Source: Pontibacter mucosus
GTDB taxonomy: Bacteria; Bacteroidota; Bacteroidia; Cytophagales; Hymenobacteraceae
NCBI RefSeq assembly: GCF_003054055.1
Contig: NZ_QBKI01000002.1
Span: 310,001-374,000, forward strand
Length of the DNA stretch: 64,000 nucleotides
Reading direction: 5' to 3'
This document shows positions 50,931 through 61,775 of the stretch, in pieces (position 1 is the first letter of the stretch; each line of letters opens with the position of its first letter). The notes under the pieces were generated by a model. That model did not search any database. It was given only the letters and a program-made list of their open reading frames with translations, and had not been told where the DNA came from. A program made the translations under genes and the position numbers.

Positions 50931-50945
50931 AAACGGATAAGGAAG

Positions 50946-52052
50946 ATGAAAATAACACAACATGCTGCTGGGGCCTGTTTGGCCGCACTGGCGCTCAGCG
51001 GGTGTGGCAGCAATAACCCGGAGGTGTCACAATCAGAGCGCGTGGAGGCGTTTTGTTTGGAAGACTCTTTCCGGCAGAAACTGGAGTTTGAGCAACCTGT
51101 CAGCAAGCAGGTAACCGAAGGCATCCCGCTTACCGGAGCCGTGGAGACCAACCCGGATAAGGTAGTGCAGTTCGTGAGCCTGGTGGGGGGCGTTATCTCC
51201 AATACTTATTTCTCGCTGGGGGATAAAGTGGCGAAAGGGCAGGTGCTGGCCGAGTTAAGAAGCTCCGAGCTGAGCAGCCTACAGGCCGAAAAGAATAACC
51301 TGGAGCTGCAGATGAAGGTAGCCGAGAGCAGGTTGCAATCGACTAAATCTATGTATGAGGATGGCGTTTCGTCGCAGCGCGACCTGCTGGAGGCGCAAAG
51401 CGAGCTGGACATACTCAAGTCCCAAATGCAGCGGGTAAACGCCAACTTGACCCTCTACAGCGCCAGCCCCGAGAAAGGCGTGTTCCAGCTAAAGGCACCC
51501 ACCTCCGGCATCATCACCTCCAAATCCATCGCGGCCGGAACACAGATTTCGGCAGAAGGAGAGCCCCTTTTTACGATTTCTGACCTGAGCGAAGTATGGG
51601 TGATGGCCAATATCCATGCCTCCAACGTGCAGTATGTGCAGGAGGGTATGTCGGTTGACATCAAATCTCTTTCATACCCGGATGAAACCTTCAAAGGCAG
51701 GGTAGCGGCCGTGTCGCAAGTATACGATAATGAGGCCAGGGTGCTGAAGGCAAGGGTTGTGCTGCCCAACACAGACCTGAAGTTCAAACCGGGGATGCTG
51801 GTCGATGTGATGGCCCTGAAAGAGCAGGACTTGGAGGCCCTGAGCATCCCGACCAGGGCGCTGGTGTTCGACAATAACCAGGACTTCGTGATTGTGCACC
51901 GCTCGGATTGCGAACTGGAAATCCGGAAAGTGGAGGTCTTAACCAGCAGCAACGGCACCACCTTTCTCGCCGCCGGGCTAAAGGAAGACGAGACACTTGT
52001 TTCAAAAAATCAGCTTCTGGTTTACGAGCAGCTTAAGAACTTACAGGATTAG
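50946..52052 (+). CDS. czcB: RND efflux periplasmic adaptor lipoprotein (CzcB-like)
   Basis: The 368-residue membrane-fusion protein has a lipoprotein signal (AAGACLAALALSGC, lipobox LSGC). The domains run barrel-sandwich hybrid (VSLVGGVISNTYFSLGDKVAKGQVLAEL), alpha hairpin (residues about 105-170), lipoyl return (FQLKAPTSGIITSKSIAAGTQIS), beta barrel (VWVMANIHASNVQYVQEGMSVDI) and membrane-proximal domain. There is no His-rich metal-binding tail. It links the CzcC-like channel and the CzcA-like pump, with gaps of 15 and 5 bp. Confidence 0.92.
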   Translation: MKITQHAAGACLAALALSGCGSNNPEVSQSERVEAFCLEDSFRQKLEFEQPVSKQVTEGIPLTGAVETNPDKVVQFVSLVGGVISNTYFSLGDKVAKGQVLAELRSSELSSLQAEKNNLELQMKVAESRLQSTKSMYEDGVSSQRDLLEAQSELDILKSQMQRVNANLTLYSASPEKGVFQLKAPTSGIITSKSIAAGTQISAEGEPLFTISDLSEVWVMANIHASNVQYVQEGMSVDIKSLSYPDETFKGRVAAVSQVYDNEARVLKARVVLPNTDLKFKPGMLVDVMALKEQDLEALSIPTRALVFDNNQDFVIVHRSDCELEIRKVEVLTSSNGTTFLAAGLKEDETLVSKNQLLVYEQLKNLQD

Positions 52053-52057
52053 TACGC

Positions 52058-55000
52058 ATGCAAAAGTTTATACAAGGCATTGTCGCCTTCTCGCTGAAGA
52101 ACTCCATCATTGTCTTCTTTCTCACGGGCTTATTGTTGGTGGCAGGAGTCATCAGCTACATCAACACACCTATTGAGGCGTTCCCGGACGTAACCAATAC
52201 CCGCGCCCGGATTATTACCCAGTGGCCAGGAAGAAGTGCCGAGGAGGTGGAGAAGTTCATCACGCTGCCCCTCATGAAGGAGATGAACACCATCCCCAAG
52301 AAGTCGGAGGTGCGCTCCATCTCGCTTTTTGGCCTGTCGGTGGTGACGGTGATTTTTGAGGATGATGTAGAGGACTTTTACGCGCAGCAGTATGCCGCCA
52401 ACCGCTTGCAGGGGGTGGACTTGCCGGATGGCGCAGATGCAGGCATTGAGCCGCCTTACGGGGCCACCGGGGAGATTTTCAGGTATGTGCTCAAGAGCAA
52501 AAGGCCCATTAAAGAACTCACCGCTATCCACGACTGGGTGATTGAGCGGGAGCTAGTCGCAGTGCCCGGCGTAGCCGACGTGGTGAGCTTTGGGGGCGAG
52601 GAGAAAATCTACGAAATCCGGATAAACCCCACCAAGCTGGCCAATTACGACCTGTCTCCCCTGGAAGTATACGAGGCGGTGTCGAAGAGCAACATCAACG
52701 TGGGGGGCGACGTGATAGAGCGCGGAAGCCAGGCCTATGTGGTGCGCGGCGTGGGCCTGCTGGAGAGCATTGCCGATATCGAGAACATCCTCATAGAGGT
52801 AAGAGGCACTACGCCCATCCTGGTAAAGCACGTGGCCGAGGTGGAAGTATCTGCCAAGCCGCGCTTGGGCATTGTGGGCCTGCAGGACGAGGATGATTTG
52901 GTGCAGGGCATCGTCATCATGCTTCGTGGCGAAAACCCGGGCGACGTTATTGCGCGGCTAAAGGATAAAATCGCTGACCTGAACGACCGCATCCTGCCCA
53001 AGGATGTACAGATAGAGCCCTTCATCGACCGCACCGACCTGGTGGATGCCACGGTTAGCACGGTGAGCAAGAATCTGGTGGAGGGCATATTCCTCGTATC
53101 TGTCATCGTCTTTATCTTTCTGTTCAACTGGCGCACCACCGTTATCGTTGCGTCCGTTATCCCGCTCTCCTTTTTGTTTGCCATTGTGATGCTGCGCATC
53201 CAGGGCTTGCCCGCCAACCTGATTTCCTTGGGCGCCATTGACTTCGGCCTGCTGCTGGAAGGTACGCTGGTGATTGTGGAGACGGTCTTTGTGGCGATGG
53301 AAAGGCGGGCGCACCAGCTGGGGATGGAGCGGTTTAACCGGATGAGTAAATCGGGGCTGATAAAGAAGAGCGCGGGCAGTGTGGCCACTTACATTGTATT
53401 TGCCCAGATTATTCTCATCGTGGCCCTGCTTCCCATCTTCTCCTTCCAGAAAGTAGAAGGGAAGATGTTCTCTCCGCTGGCCTTTACCCTGGGGTACGCT
53501 TTGCTCGGGTCGCTGCTGCTGAGCATCACCTACGTGCCTGCCCTGTGCAAAGTGATGCTGAAGAAAGACATCAAAGAGAAGGAAAATTTTATCTCCCGCT
53601 TCTTTCGCAAAAACCTGTTCAACCTGTTTCTGTGGAGCTTTAGGCGGAAAAAGGCCGTTGTGGCTGGTTTTGTGGGTATCCTGGCCGTCTGCGCGACAAG
53701 CTTTCTGTTCTACGGCTCTGAGTTTATACCCAAGCTGAACGAGGGAGCCCTCTACGTGAGGGCCACGCTACCCAACAGTGTGAATATCGAGGAATCGCAG
53801 CGGCTGGCCAAGGAGATGAAAGCCAGGCTCCGGGAGTTTGAAGAGGTGAAGTTTGTGCTCAACCAGGTAGGGCGCCCCAACGACGGCACCGACCCGACCG
53901 GCTTCTTCAACATCGAGTTCCATATCCAGCTGTACCCCGAAAAGGAGTGGACCCGGGAGATAAAGAAGGATGCCCTGATTGACGAGATGAGGCAGGCGCT
54001 GCAGGCCTACCCGGGCATTGTGTTAGGCTTCAGCCAACCCATCCAGGATAACGTGGAAGAGTATGTGGCCGGGGTGAAGAGCTCTTTGGTGGTGAAAATA
54101 TTCGGCGACGACCTTTTTGAGTTGGAAGGATATGCCGAGCAGGTGGCCAATAGCCTCCGGGACGTGAAAGGCATCGAAGACCTGAACATTTACCGCAACA
54201 TCGGCCTGCCCGAGCTACGGGTGCAGTTGCACGACCACAAGCTGGCCCGCTACGGGGTGGATATCTCCGATGCCCAGGCGGTAGTGGAGATGGCCATAGG
54301 CGGCAGGGCGGCCACAAAGTTCTATGAGAACGAGCGCATGTTTGATGTGCGGCTGCGCTTTGCCAAAGAGTACCGGGATGATGACCAGAAAATCGGCAAC
54401 ATCCTCATCCCGACCAAGGACAACCGGAAGATTCCCCTGAAGGAGATAGCTACCATTCAATACCTGACAGGCCCGGCCTTTATCTACCGCGAGGGCAGCA
54501 GCCGCTACATTGCCGTTGGCTTTAGCATCGAGGGAAGAGACCTGGGCAGCACGATTGCGGAGGCGAAGGCAAAAGTTGCCAGCGAGGTGCAGCTGCCGGC
54601 TGTGAACAAGATGGTGTGGGCGGGCGAATTCGAAAGCAAAGAGCGGGCAAGCAAGCAGTTGGCCGTGATTGTTCCGGCGGTTTTGCTGCTCATCCTGTTC
54701 CTGCTATACTTTAACTTCGGCACCGTCAAGGACACGCTGATTGCGGCCAGCACCATTCCTTATGCCTTCATTGGGGGCTTCATTTCGCTTTGGGTAACGC
54801 AAACCATTTTTGGGATCTCGGCGGGCATCGGGTTCATCATCTTGTTCGGGGTTAACACCATCAACAGCATTATTTTGATTGCCGTGATGAAAGAGAACAT
54901 GAGGCGGATGCCGCTGAAGGAGGCCATCAGCAACGGCGTGTATGCCCGCATCCGGCCTATCGTGATGATTGCCCTGATGGGCTCCATGGGCCTGCTTCCT

Positions 55001-55165
55001 GCCGCACTCTCGACAGGTATGGGCTCCGAGATCCAAAAACCCCTGGCGATTATGATTGTGGGCGGGCTGCTTATCTGTATGATTTTGTCGCTGACGGTAT
55101 TGCCGCAGGTGTTCTACTTTGCCTACCGTAAAACAGGGCATGCGAAACAGCGGCAGGTCAGGTAG
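52058..55165 (+). CDS. czcA: Heavy-metal efflux RND pump, CzcA/CusA family
   Basis: The 1035-residue inner-membrane antiporter has twelve predicted helices in the RND 1+5+1+5 layout and two large periplasmic loops. HME signatures include INTPIEAFPDVTNTRARIITQWPGRSAEEVEKFITLP near the N-terminus. In TM4 the usual IDFGxxVDGAVVxVEN motif reads IDFGLLLEGTLVIVET: the first Asp and last Glu are kept, but the middle Asp is Glu. Metal specificity cannot be told; the Met triad typical of Cu/Ag CusA was not located by eye. It ends the TCS2-linked operon. Confidence 0.93.
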   Translation: MQKFIQGIVAFSLKNSIIVFFLTGLLLVAGVISYINTPIEAFPDVTNTRARIITQWPGRSAEEVEKFITLPLMKEMNTIPKKSEVRSISLFGLSVVTVIFEDDVEDFYAQQYAANRLQGVDLPDGADAGIEPPYGATGEIFRYVLKSKRPIKELTAIHDWVIERELVAVPGVADVVSFGGEEKIYEIRINPTKLANYDLSPLEVYEAVSKSNINVGGDVIERGSQAYVVRGVGLLESIADIENILIEVRGTTPILVKHVAEVEVSAKPRLGIVGLQDEDDLVQGIVIMLRGENPGDVIARLKDKIADLNDRILPKDVQIEPFIDRTDLVDATVSTVSKNLVEGIFLVSVIVFIFLFNWRTTVIVASVIPLSFLFAIVMLRIQGLPANLISLGAIDFGLLLEGTLVIVETVFVAMERRAHQLGMERFNRMSKSGLIKKSAGSVATYIVFAQIILIVALLPIFSFQKVEGKMFSPLAFTLGYALLGSLLLSITYVPALCKVMLKKDIKEKENFISRFFRKNLFNLFLWSFRRKKAVVAGFVGILAVCATSFLFYGSEFIPKLNEGALYVRATLPNSVNIEESQRLAKEMKARLREFEEVKFVLNQVGRPNDGTDPTGFFNIEFHIQLYPEKEWTREIKKDALIDEMRQALQAYPGIVLGFSQPIQDNVEEYVAGVKSSLVVKIFGDDLFELEGYAEQVANSLRDVKGIEDLNIYRNIGLPELRVQLHDHKLARYGVDISDAQAVVEMAIGGRAATKFYENERMFDVRLRFAKEYRDDDQKIGNILIPTKDNRKIPLKEIATIQYLTGPAFIYREGSSRYIAVGFSIEGRDLGSTIAEAKAKVASEVQLPAVNKMVWAGEFESKERASKQLAVIVPAVLLLILFLLYFNFGTVKDTLIAASTIPYAFIGGFISLWVTQTIFGISAGIGFIILFGVNTINSIILIAVMKENMRRMPLKEAISNGVYARIRPIVMIALMGSMGLLPAALSTGMGSEIQKPLAIMIVGGLLICMILSLTVLPQVFYFAYRKTGHAKQRQVR

Positions 55166-55210
55166 CTCGCCTCCGCCGGTGTTTATACTTGAAGGTTAGT
55201 TGTTTGTGTG

Positions 55211-55265
55211 AGCAGGCCAGGCCTCGGAGCCTTCTTCTGTAGAAGCTCAGGGTGCCTGGCCTGCT
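55211..55265 (+). terminator. Long hairpin after the RND operon
   Basis: AGCAGGCCAGGC / GCCTGGCCTGCT is a perfect 12-bp outer stem with an inner CTTC/GAAG stem. It begins 46 bp after the CzcA stop. No T-run follows, so it may be a processing or stability hairpin rather than an intrinsic terminator. Confidence 0.5.
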
Positions 55266-55344
55266 GTGTTGATAGGGGGCTTAAGTATGGAAAGGCTATA
55301 CTTTATAATCCAAGTTGCGACTTACTACTATCGTTCAGATGTAA

Positions 55345-55425
55345 ACCCACCCCTAACCCCTCCCGAGAGGGGAATTCCTGCAAGTGTGAAATGCTTCCCC
55401 TCCTCGGAAGGGTTGTGGGGGTATC
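55345..55425. repeat. R1 palindromic repeat copy
   Basis: AAACCCACCCCTAACCCCTCCCGAGAGGGGAATTCCTG and GCTTCCCCTCCTCGGAAGGGTTGTGGGGGT reproduce the two-arm layout of the 1007-1088 copy. Confidence 0.72.
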
Positions 55426-55537
55426 GTAACTTAGCTTTTATACTTCGCTTGGGAAACAACAGGCGCTACAGGTTCCTCCTACCCGAGGGGCATGCTGGCG
55501 ACAGAAAAAGCTAGGGTAGGAGATGTATAGCAGGCAG

Positions 55538-55582
55538 AAAGTATAAAAGCTAACTATAGTCTCTGGTTAGCTTTTATACTTT
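55538..55582. terminator. 17-bp-stem terminator built on inverted AAAGTATAAAA words
   Basis: AAAGTATAAAAGCTAAC (55538-55554) pairs perfectly with GTTAGCTTTTATACTTT (55566-55582) across an 11-nt loop. It lies between the plus-strand RND operon and the minus-strand lipoprotein gene, 17 bp past the latter's stop. Confidence 0.65.
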
Positions 55583-55598
55583 GGGTGTATTTATACTT

Positions 55599-56306
55599 TT
55601 ACTCCTCTACGTCCCGGAACATATCCTTGGTATCGGCGGCGCCTTCCAGGGTCAGGTACTCTGCCTGCAGGGTGCGGATTTTGAGGTTATCAGACGTGCT
55701 TATTTGCCCTTCAAGCTGGCGGCGGCGCTCGTTCAGCTGGCTGTATACATGGTCCACATAGTCCCAGTCGTTCTGGGTCCAGTTGCTCTTTTTGGTGCGC
55801 ACGGTGCCGATAAAGGTTAAATAGGCCTCCCGTAGCTGTGCTGGTTGCAGTTGGTCGAGGTTGGCGTACTCGCGCAGCAGGTCCTTTTGCCAGCTGGTTA
55901 CTTTTTCTGCCTGCAGTGGCTGTTGCATACGGCGCTCCTGGCGCTCCTCCCAGCTGCGGTAGCGTCTCTGCAGGTCCCGGTACTCGGCCTTAGACTTCTC
56001 GGAGAGGCTGTCGAAGTTCTCTTCCAGTTGGGCGTTGCGGCGGCGAAGCTCCTCTTTTACCTGCGGCCACTCGCGGCGGATGGCGGTATCGCCTTTCTCT
56101 ACCTGCTTGTTCAGCCAACCCCTGAACTCCTCCAGCTCCCGCTCCGCAGTTTTTCCTGAGCGCACCACGGTAGCCGTATCGCGCTCTTCCGTAGTGGTCG
56201 CAGCGCCTTCCTCGCCCGCTACCTCGCGGCGTCCATCGCAGCTCCACAGCAGGGCAGCCAGGCAAAGTATAAAAGTGATATTTAAAGTATAGGTGGCCTT
56301 TTTCAT
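55599..56306 (-). CDS. Coiled-coil lipoprotein of unknown function
   Basis: The 235-residue protein starts MKKATYTLNITFILCLAALLWSC, giving a clean lipobox (LWSC); an ATG eight codons upstream is possible. The mature protein is highly charged and helical, with Arg/Glu-rich stretches (EELRRRNAQLEENFDSLSEKSKAEYRDLQRRYRSWEERQERR) suggesting coiled coils, and a C-terminal region with LNERRRQLEGQIST. No domain is recognised. Its outer-membrane anchoring and rod-like shape suggest a periplasmic structural role, which is a guess. Confidence 0.72.
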   Translation of the reverse strand: MKKATYTLNITFILCLAALLWSCDGRREVAGEEGAATTTEERDTATVVRSGKTAERELEEFRGWLNKQVEKGDTAIRREWPQVKEELRRRNAQLEENFDSLSEKSKAEYRDLQRRYRSWEERQERRMQQPLQAEKVTSWQKDLLREYANLDQLQPAQLREAYLTFIGTVRTKKSNWTQNDWDYVDHVYSQLNERRRQLEGQISTSDNLKIRTLQAEYLTLEGAADTKDMFRDVEE

Positions 56307-56367
56307 CAGCATGTTTCTAGCATTTTTCATTTGATGCTATAGTACGAAACTTGCCGGTTCAGGATGC

Positions 56368-58227
<1,860 letters not shown>

Positions 58228-58423
58228 GATACTTCTTTTATAACGCACCAATTTGTACTTTCTTGCCTTAAACTGGTGTCTCTTTAACAGGAGTATACCT
58301 GATAGTATACCTTTTACGGTGTAACGGGCAATTACGTATGATTCGGATTGTTGAATAAGGTAACTGCATCCAGGACGCTTTTTGTTCATTTTGGGTTATC
58401 TTTAGCCAAACACAGCTTCATCT

Positions 58424-59236
58424 ATGGCCCGCTTTTCATCCGGAGATTATATAACGCAAGCAGAGGGGGAACCCCCTCATTTTGGCTACAGCTTTCTGCC
58501 GGGTTTGCTGTTTGTGGCTCTTATGTGGCTGGTTAGTTTTCTGAGCTACCTTACCCATGTCAACCTGGCCTTTCTGGGGATAATGCCGCGCAATTTCCTG
58601 GGCCTGATCGGGGTATTCCTGGGGCCCCTGATACACGGCGACCTGCTGCACCTGCTCTCCAACACCTTTCCGCTGGTGCTGCTCTCGGGGTTTATACTTT
58701 ACATGCACCGCCGTGTGGCGCTTAAGGTAGTGGTGCTGGTGTACCTGCTCAGTGGCCTGCTTACGTGGTTTATCGGCAGGCAGGCCTACCATATCGGGGC
58801 GAGTGGCGTGGTGTATGGCCTGGCGGGCTACCTGCTGTTTAACGGCTTTCTGCGGCAAAACCGGGGCGCCATGGCAGTATCGCTGGCTGTGCTGTTTCTG
58901 TACAGTGGCCTATTTTACGGGATTTTCCCCGGTGAGGAGCGGGTGTCGTGGGAGGGACATTTGGCTGGCCTGCTTAGCGGCTTGGTAGCAGCCATTACCT
59001 TTGGGGAAGGGGAGCTAACCAGGGAGGAGAACAGGCCTTTGGAACCGGATGTGGTGCAGCGCCACGTGAGCAGTACGGCAGGCAAGCACTACCAGCACAT
59101 GTTCATCAGCTACAGTGTGCAGCCGCAAGAGCTGAGCAAGCCTTACCATTATACGTTGGATGCTGCCGGTTTATCGGCGAAAGTGTCAACCCCCGCCGCT
59201 CCTGCTCCGTCTAAGGAAAAGGCCAAGCCCAAGTAA
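58424..59236 (+). CDS. Rhomboid-family intramembrane serine protease
   Basis: The 270-residue protein has six membrane helices. The catalytic Ser is in HIGASGVVYGLAGYLLFNG (GASG) near residue 128, the His is in WEGHLAGLLSG near 184, and the oxyanion-side residues are in DLLHLLSNTFPLVLL. It cleaves membrane-embedded substrates. A cytoplasmic tail of about 80 residues, Pro/Lys/Ala-rich at the end (VSTPAAPAPSKEKAKPK), is unusual. The VTT-domain gene begins 4 bp after the stop, so the two are in one operon. Confidence 0.9.
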   Translation: MARFSSGDYITQAEGEPPHFGYSFLPGLLFVALMWLVSFLSYLTHVNLAFLGIMPRNFLGLIGVFLGPLIHGDLLHLLSNTFPLVLLSGFILYMHRRVALKVVVLVYLLSGLLTWFIGRQAYHIGASGVVYGLAGYLLFNGFLRQNRGAMAVSLAVLFLYSGLFYGIFPGEERVSWEGHLAGLLSGLVAAITFGEGELTREENRPLEPDVVQRHVSSTAGKHYQHMFISYSVQPQELSKPYHYTLDAAGLSAKVSTPAAPAPSKEKAKPK

Positions 59237-59240
59237 ACCT

Positions 59241-60035
59241 ATGCGCGAGAAGCAAGAAGAAACCCGCCAATACCCCAAACAAGCAAGCGAGCTAAAGAGC
59301 CGCTTTGACGCTGACTCATCAGCATCCCATCCCGATACCCGGCAGCAGGACGACGAGGTGAAGCAGAGCAAGTGGCCCCTGTTTATAACCGCCGCAATTA
59401 TCGGCTGCCTGGTGGCGTCCTACTTTATTTTCCCTGGCTTTCAGCAGGGGGTACAGGACGGCTGGGAAGTGCTCACGAGCGGCAACGAGCAACGCATATC
59501 GGAGTGGGTAAGCCAGTTTGGCTTCTGGGGACCCTTTTTCATTGTGGCGGCCATGGTGGCCCAGATGTTTCTGCTGGTGATAAACGTGGTGGCGCTGATG
59601 CTGGTGGCCATTATCGCTTACGGGCCGGTATGGGGTTCTGTCATTGCTGTAACGGCCGTGGCGGTGGCCTCAACTGTGGGCTACTGGATCGGCCGTGGAC
59701 TGGGGGAGGCAACCGTAAGCAAGCTGATCGGGCAGAAGTCGGAGCGGAAAGTGGCTGGCTTTATGGACAAGTACGGCATTTGGGCCATCATCATTGCACG
59801 CATTTCTCCTTTCCTCTCCAACGATGCCGTTAGTTTGGTGGCGGGCCTGGCTGGGATGGGCTACTTTAAGTTCATGGCGGCCACGCTGGCTGGCATCGTG
59901 CCGCTTACTATTCTGCTGGCTTGGCTGGGCGAGGATAACGACCGCCTCATGAATGGCTTGATCTGGGTTTCAGCCGTCAGCCTGGCTGTGTTCCTGGGCT
60001 ACTTGGGGTATAAAAAGTTCATCAGCAAGGAGTAA
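59241..60035 (+). CDS. VTT-domain (TVP38/TMEM64-like) membrane protein
   Basis: The 264-residue protein starts MREKQEETRQYPKQASELKSRF, with a polar N-terminus of about 45 residues. A membrane helix (WPLFITAAIIGCLVASYFIFPGF) and the VTT/SNARE-associated core follow: FWGPFFIVAAMVAQMFLLVINVVALML, GPVWGSVIAVTAVAVASTVGYWIGRGLG, and ARISPFLSNDAVSLVAGLAGMGYFKF. The family includes DedA-like lipid scramblase-related proteins. It is coupled to the rhomboid gene and may act in membrane-lipid or membrane-protein homeostasis. Confidence 0.88.
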   Translation: MREKQEETRQYPKQASELKSRFDADSSASHPDTRQQDDEVKQSKWPLFITAAIIGCLVASYFIFPGFQQGVQDGWEVLTSGNEQRISEWVSQFGFWGPFFIVAAMVAQMFLLVINVVALMLVAIIAYGPVWGSVIAVTAVAVASTVGYWIGRGLGEATVSKLIGQKSERKVAGFMDKYGIWAIIIARISPFLSNDAVSLVAGLAGMGYFKFMAATLAGIVPLTILLAWLGEDNDRLMNGLIWVSAVSLAVFLGYLGYKKFISKE

Positions 60036-60304
60036 GTCGCCGCGATGCTACGGTTTATAGTTTATTCACAGTGCAGCCTGGTGCCGGGGGGATTTTCCCC
60101 CTCTTAAATGCGAAAAAGTTATCTCAACTTTAAGGTCTATACTTTGTTTATTTATAATGAATATTATAAAAATCTTACGTATTTGATTTTTCTCTAAAAG
60201 GCCCTTTAGCAGCATTCCGGATAACATTGCAAAACCCAAACAAAAATCCCTCGTTTAAGCGGTTTATTGTTTAGAAAATCGATGTTTCACGAAATGGACT
60301 GCTT

Positions 60305-60829
60305 ATGTTTAGGATCAAAGTACTCGCAGCCGTGTTCTATGTAGTAGTGGCACTGGCTGAAGAATTATCCTTCTTCCAAGCTGATTCTTCCGCTCCGAAT
60401 ATCGAAGAAACGCCCTCCGGAATGATCCTAGAATGGCCCCCGCTGGAACCAGAAGACAAGGACACCAACCCGGAAGCGTTACCCGAACCTACCCCGACCC
60501 TCACAGTTACTGCTTCCATATACCACCCAGAGCCTGGCCAGACCGATTCCACACCCTACATCACCGCCGACGGCTCACGCATCAACAAAAAAGACCCCAA
60601 AAAACACCGCTGGATTGCCGTCTCCCGTGACCTGCATAGCAGATGGGGAGGGGTTATGGAGTTTGGCGACTCGCTTTGGGTAACGGGCATATCAGAGGAG
60701 CTGGATGGCCTGTACATTGTGCGTGATGTGATGAATCAGCGGATGCGCAACAAGATAGACATACTGGTAGGCAGGCACGATCCCATTTACGGCAAGTGGG
60801 AAAACGTGCAGATCGCGAAGCTGGATTAG
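60305..60829 (+). CDS. 3D-domain secreted protein (double-psi beta-barrel)
   Basis: The 174-residue protein has a weak signal-like N-terminus (MFRIKVLAAVFYVVVALAEE), an acidic Pro-rich linker (ESGMILEWPPLEPEDKDTNPEALPEPTP type, about residues 28-66), and a 3D domain. The three Asp motifs are YITADGSRIN, LYIVRDVMNQ and NKIDILVG. Related domains occur in MltA and RpfB/YuiC-type peptidoglycan enzymes, so a role in cell-wall turnover is possible. No catalytic proof is available here. The 269-bp AT-rich upstream region holds its promoter, not clearly identified. Confidence 0.82.
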   Translation: MFRIKVLAAVFYVVVALAEELSFFQADSSAPNIEETPSGMILEWPPLEPEDKDTNPEALPEPTPTLTVTASIYHPEPGQTDSTPYITADGSRINKKDPKKHRWIAVSRDLHSRWGGVMEFGDSLWVTGISEELDGLYIVRDVMNQRMRNKIDILVGRHDPIYGKWENVQIAKLD

Positions 60830-60900
60830 CAGGCAAAGTTACCTTGTGCTGCTGCAGGATTATCGTTATTTTGGGTGCTTAGAACCTAAAAGATAGCGAA

Positions 60901-61464
60901 ATGATAACCTACCAGGAGGCCAGGGAACTGCTCGAAAGTATGACCCGAAGCGAAAGCTTGCTGCGCCATGCGTATACCGTGGAATTGGTGATGCGCGCCT
61001 ATGCAGCCAAATTGGGGGAAAATGAAGAGCAGTGGAGCATCACCGGCCTGCTGCACGACGCTGACTACGAAGCCCACCCGGATCAGCACCCCAAGGTGAT
61101 TGTAGGCTTGCTGCGGGAGCGTGGCGAGGAGGAAATGGCGCATGCTATTTCGGCGCACTATACCAGGTGGGGTGTACCCTACAACTCGCTGCTGGATAAG
61201 GCGCTGCTTGCCTGTGATGAGATCACGGGCTTCATTGTGGCCTGCGCCTTAATCCGTCCGGGAAGGCTGCAGGGGCTAGAGGCAAAATCGGTTGTGAAGC
61301 GGCTGGGGCAGAAGAGCTTTGCCGCCTCTGTTGACAGGGAGGAGGTACGCCTTGGCGCCGAGAAGTTTGGCGTGGACCTGAAGGAGCACATCAGCTTCAT
61401 CATCGGGGTACTGCAACAGCACCAGCAGGAGCTGCAACTGGAGCCTGTGGGCGAGCAGGCGTAG
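60901..61464 (+). CDS. HD-domain metal-dependent phosphohydrolase
   Basis: The 187-residue protein has the HD signature: LLRHAYTVELVMRAYAAKLG (first His), GLLHDADYEAHPDQHPK (HD), and AHAISAHYTRWGVPYNSLLDKALLACDE (downstream His and Asp). It resembles the YedJ/HDIG-type small phosphohydrolases with unknown substrate. The C-terminus has a helical FAASVDREEVRLGAEKFGVDLKEHISFI. It ends with its own terminator. Confidence 0.9.
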   Translation: MITYQEARELLESMTRSESLLRHAYTVELVMRAYAAKLGENEEQWSITGLLHDADYEAHPDQHPKVIVGLLRERGEEEMAHAISAHYTRWGVPYNSLLDKALLACDEITGFIVACALIRPGRLQGLEAKSVVKRLGQKSFAASVDREEVRLGAEKFGVDLKEHISFIIGVLQQHQQELQLEPVGEQA

Positions 61465-61483
61465 ATTACTGGAAGCAAAGTAT

Positions 61484-61527
61484 AAAAGCGGCAGCTGCTG
61501 GTAAAGTGGCTGTCGCTTTTGTGTTTT
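61484..61527 (+). terminator. Terminator after the HD gene
   Basis: AAAAGCGGCAGC / GCTGTCGCTTTT is a 12-bp stem with one G-T pair and a 13-nt loop. It is followed by GTGTTTT, 20 bp after the stop. Confidence 0.8.
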
Positions 61528-61547
61528 AGACGCGAGTTCTGACCTGT

Positions 61548-61594
61548 ACCGGGTCCAACCACCCCTGGCCCCTCCTTGTCTAAGGAGGGGAATC
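61548..61594. repeat. R1 repeat with GGTTGGACCCGG flank (inverted)
   Basis: CCGGGTCCAACCACCCCTGGCCCCTCCTT-GTCT-AAGGAGGGG mirrors 17827-17870 and 43605-43643. Confidence 0.72.
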
Positions 61595-61636
61595 TGTAGC
61601 TACTTTGGCTGAAGTATAAGTTCTATAGCTGTTGTC

Positions 61637-61672
61637 CTTGCGCGGACAGGTCGCGACCTGTCCCTACAGAGT
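61637..61672. repeat. R5 palindrome, copy 2
   Basis: GCGCGGACAGGTCGCGACCTGTCCCTACAG contains the same 20-bp perfect palindrome as 43483-43511 in inverted flank orientation. Confidence 0.75.
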
Positions 61673-61687
61673 ATAAACTAAGTAGGC

Positions 61688-61765
61688 GATTACACCCCTA
61701 TTGAGCTTTGCTCGCAAACGGCGAACTCTCGTTCTTGTTTGTCCTCAAGGGGACAGTTTATACTT
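61688..61765. repeat. R4 repeat, inverted copy
   Basis: CACCCCTATTGAGC...GCAAACGGCGAACTCTCGTTC...GTCCTCAAGGGGACAGT is the near-exact reverse complement of 17711-17780, differing at one base in the GAGC(T/G) region. Confidence 0.8.
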
Positions 61766-61775
61766 ACTCCTTTAC

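Larger units (their letters stand above)
55166..55598. other. 433-bp intergenic region after the RND operon
   Basis: It contains a large hairpin (55211-55265), an R1 repeat (55345-55425), several TATACTT words and the inverted-pair hairpin 55538-55582. Short frames here are repeat-derived and not believed. Confidence 0.7.

Noticed and set aside
58228..58389. 54-codon N-terminal extension of the GH3 gene
   Set aside because: It is rich in rare-looking residues and precedes a clean lipoprotein signal; translation most likely starts at 58227.
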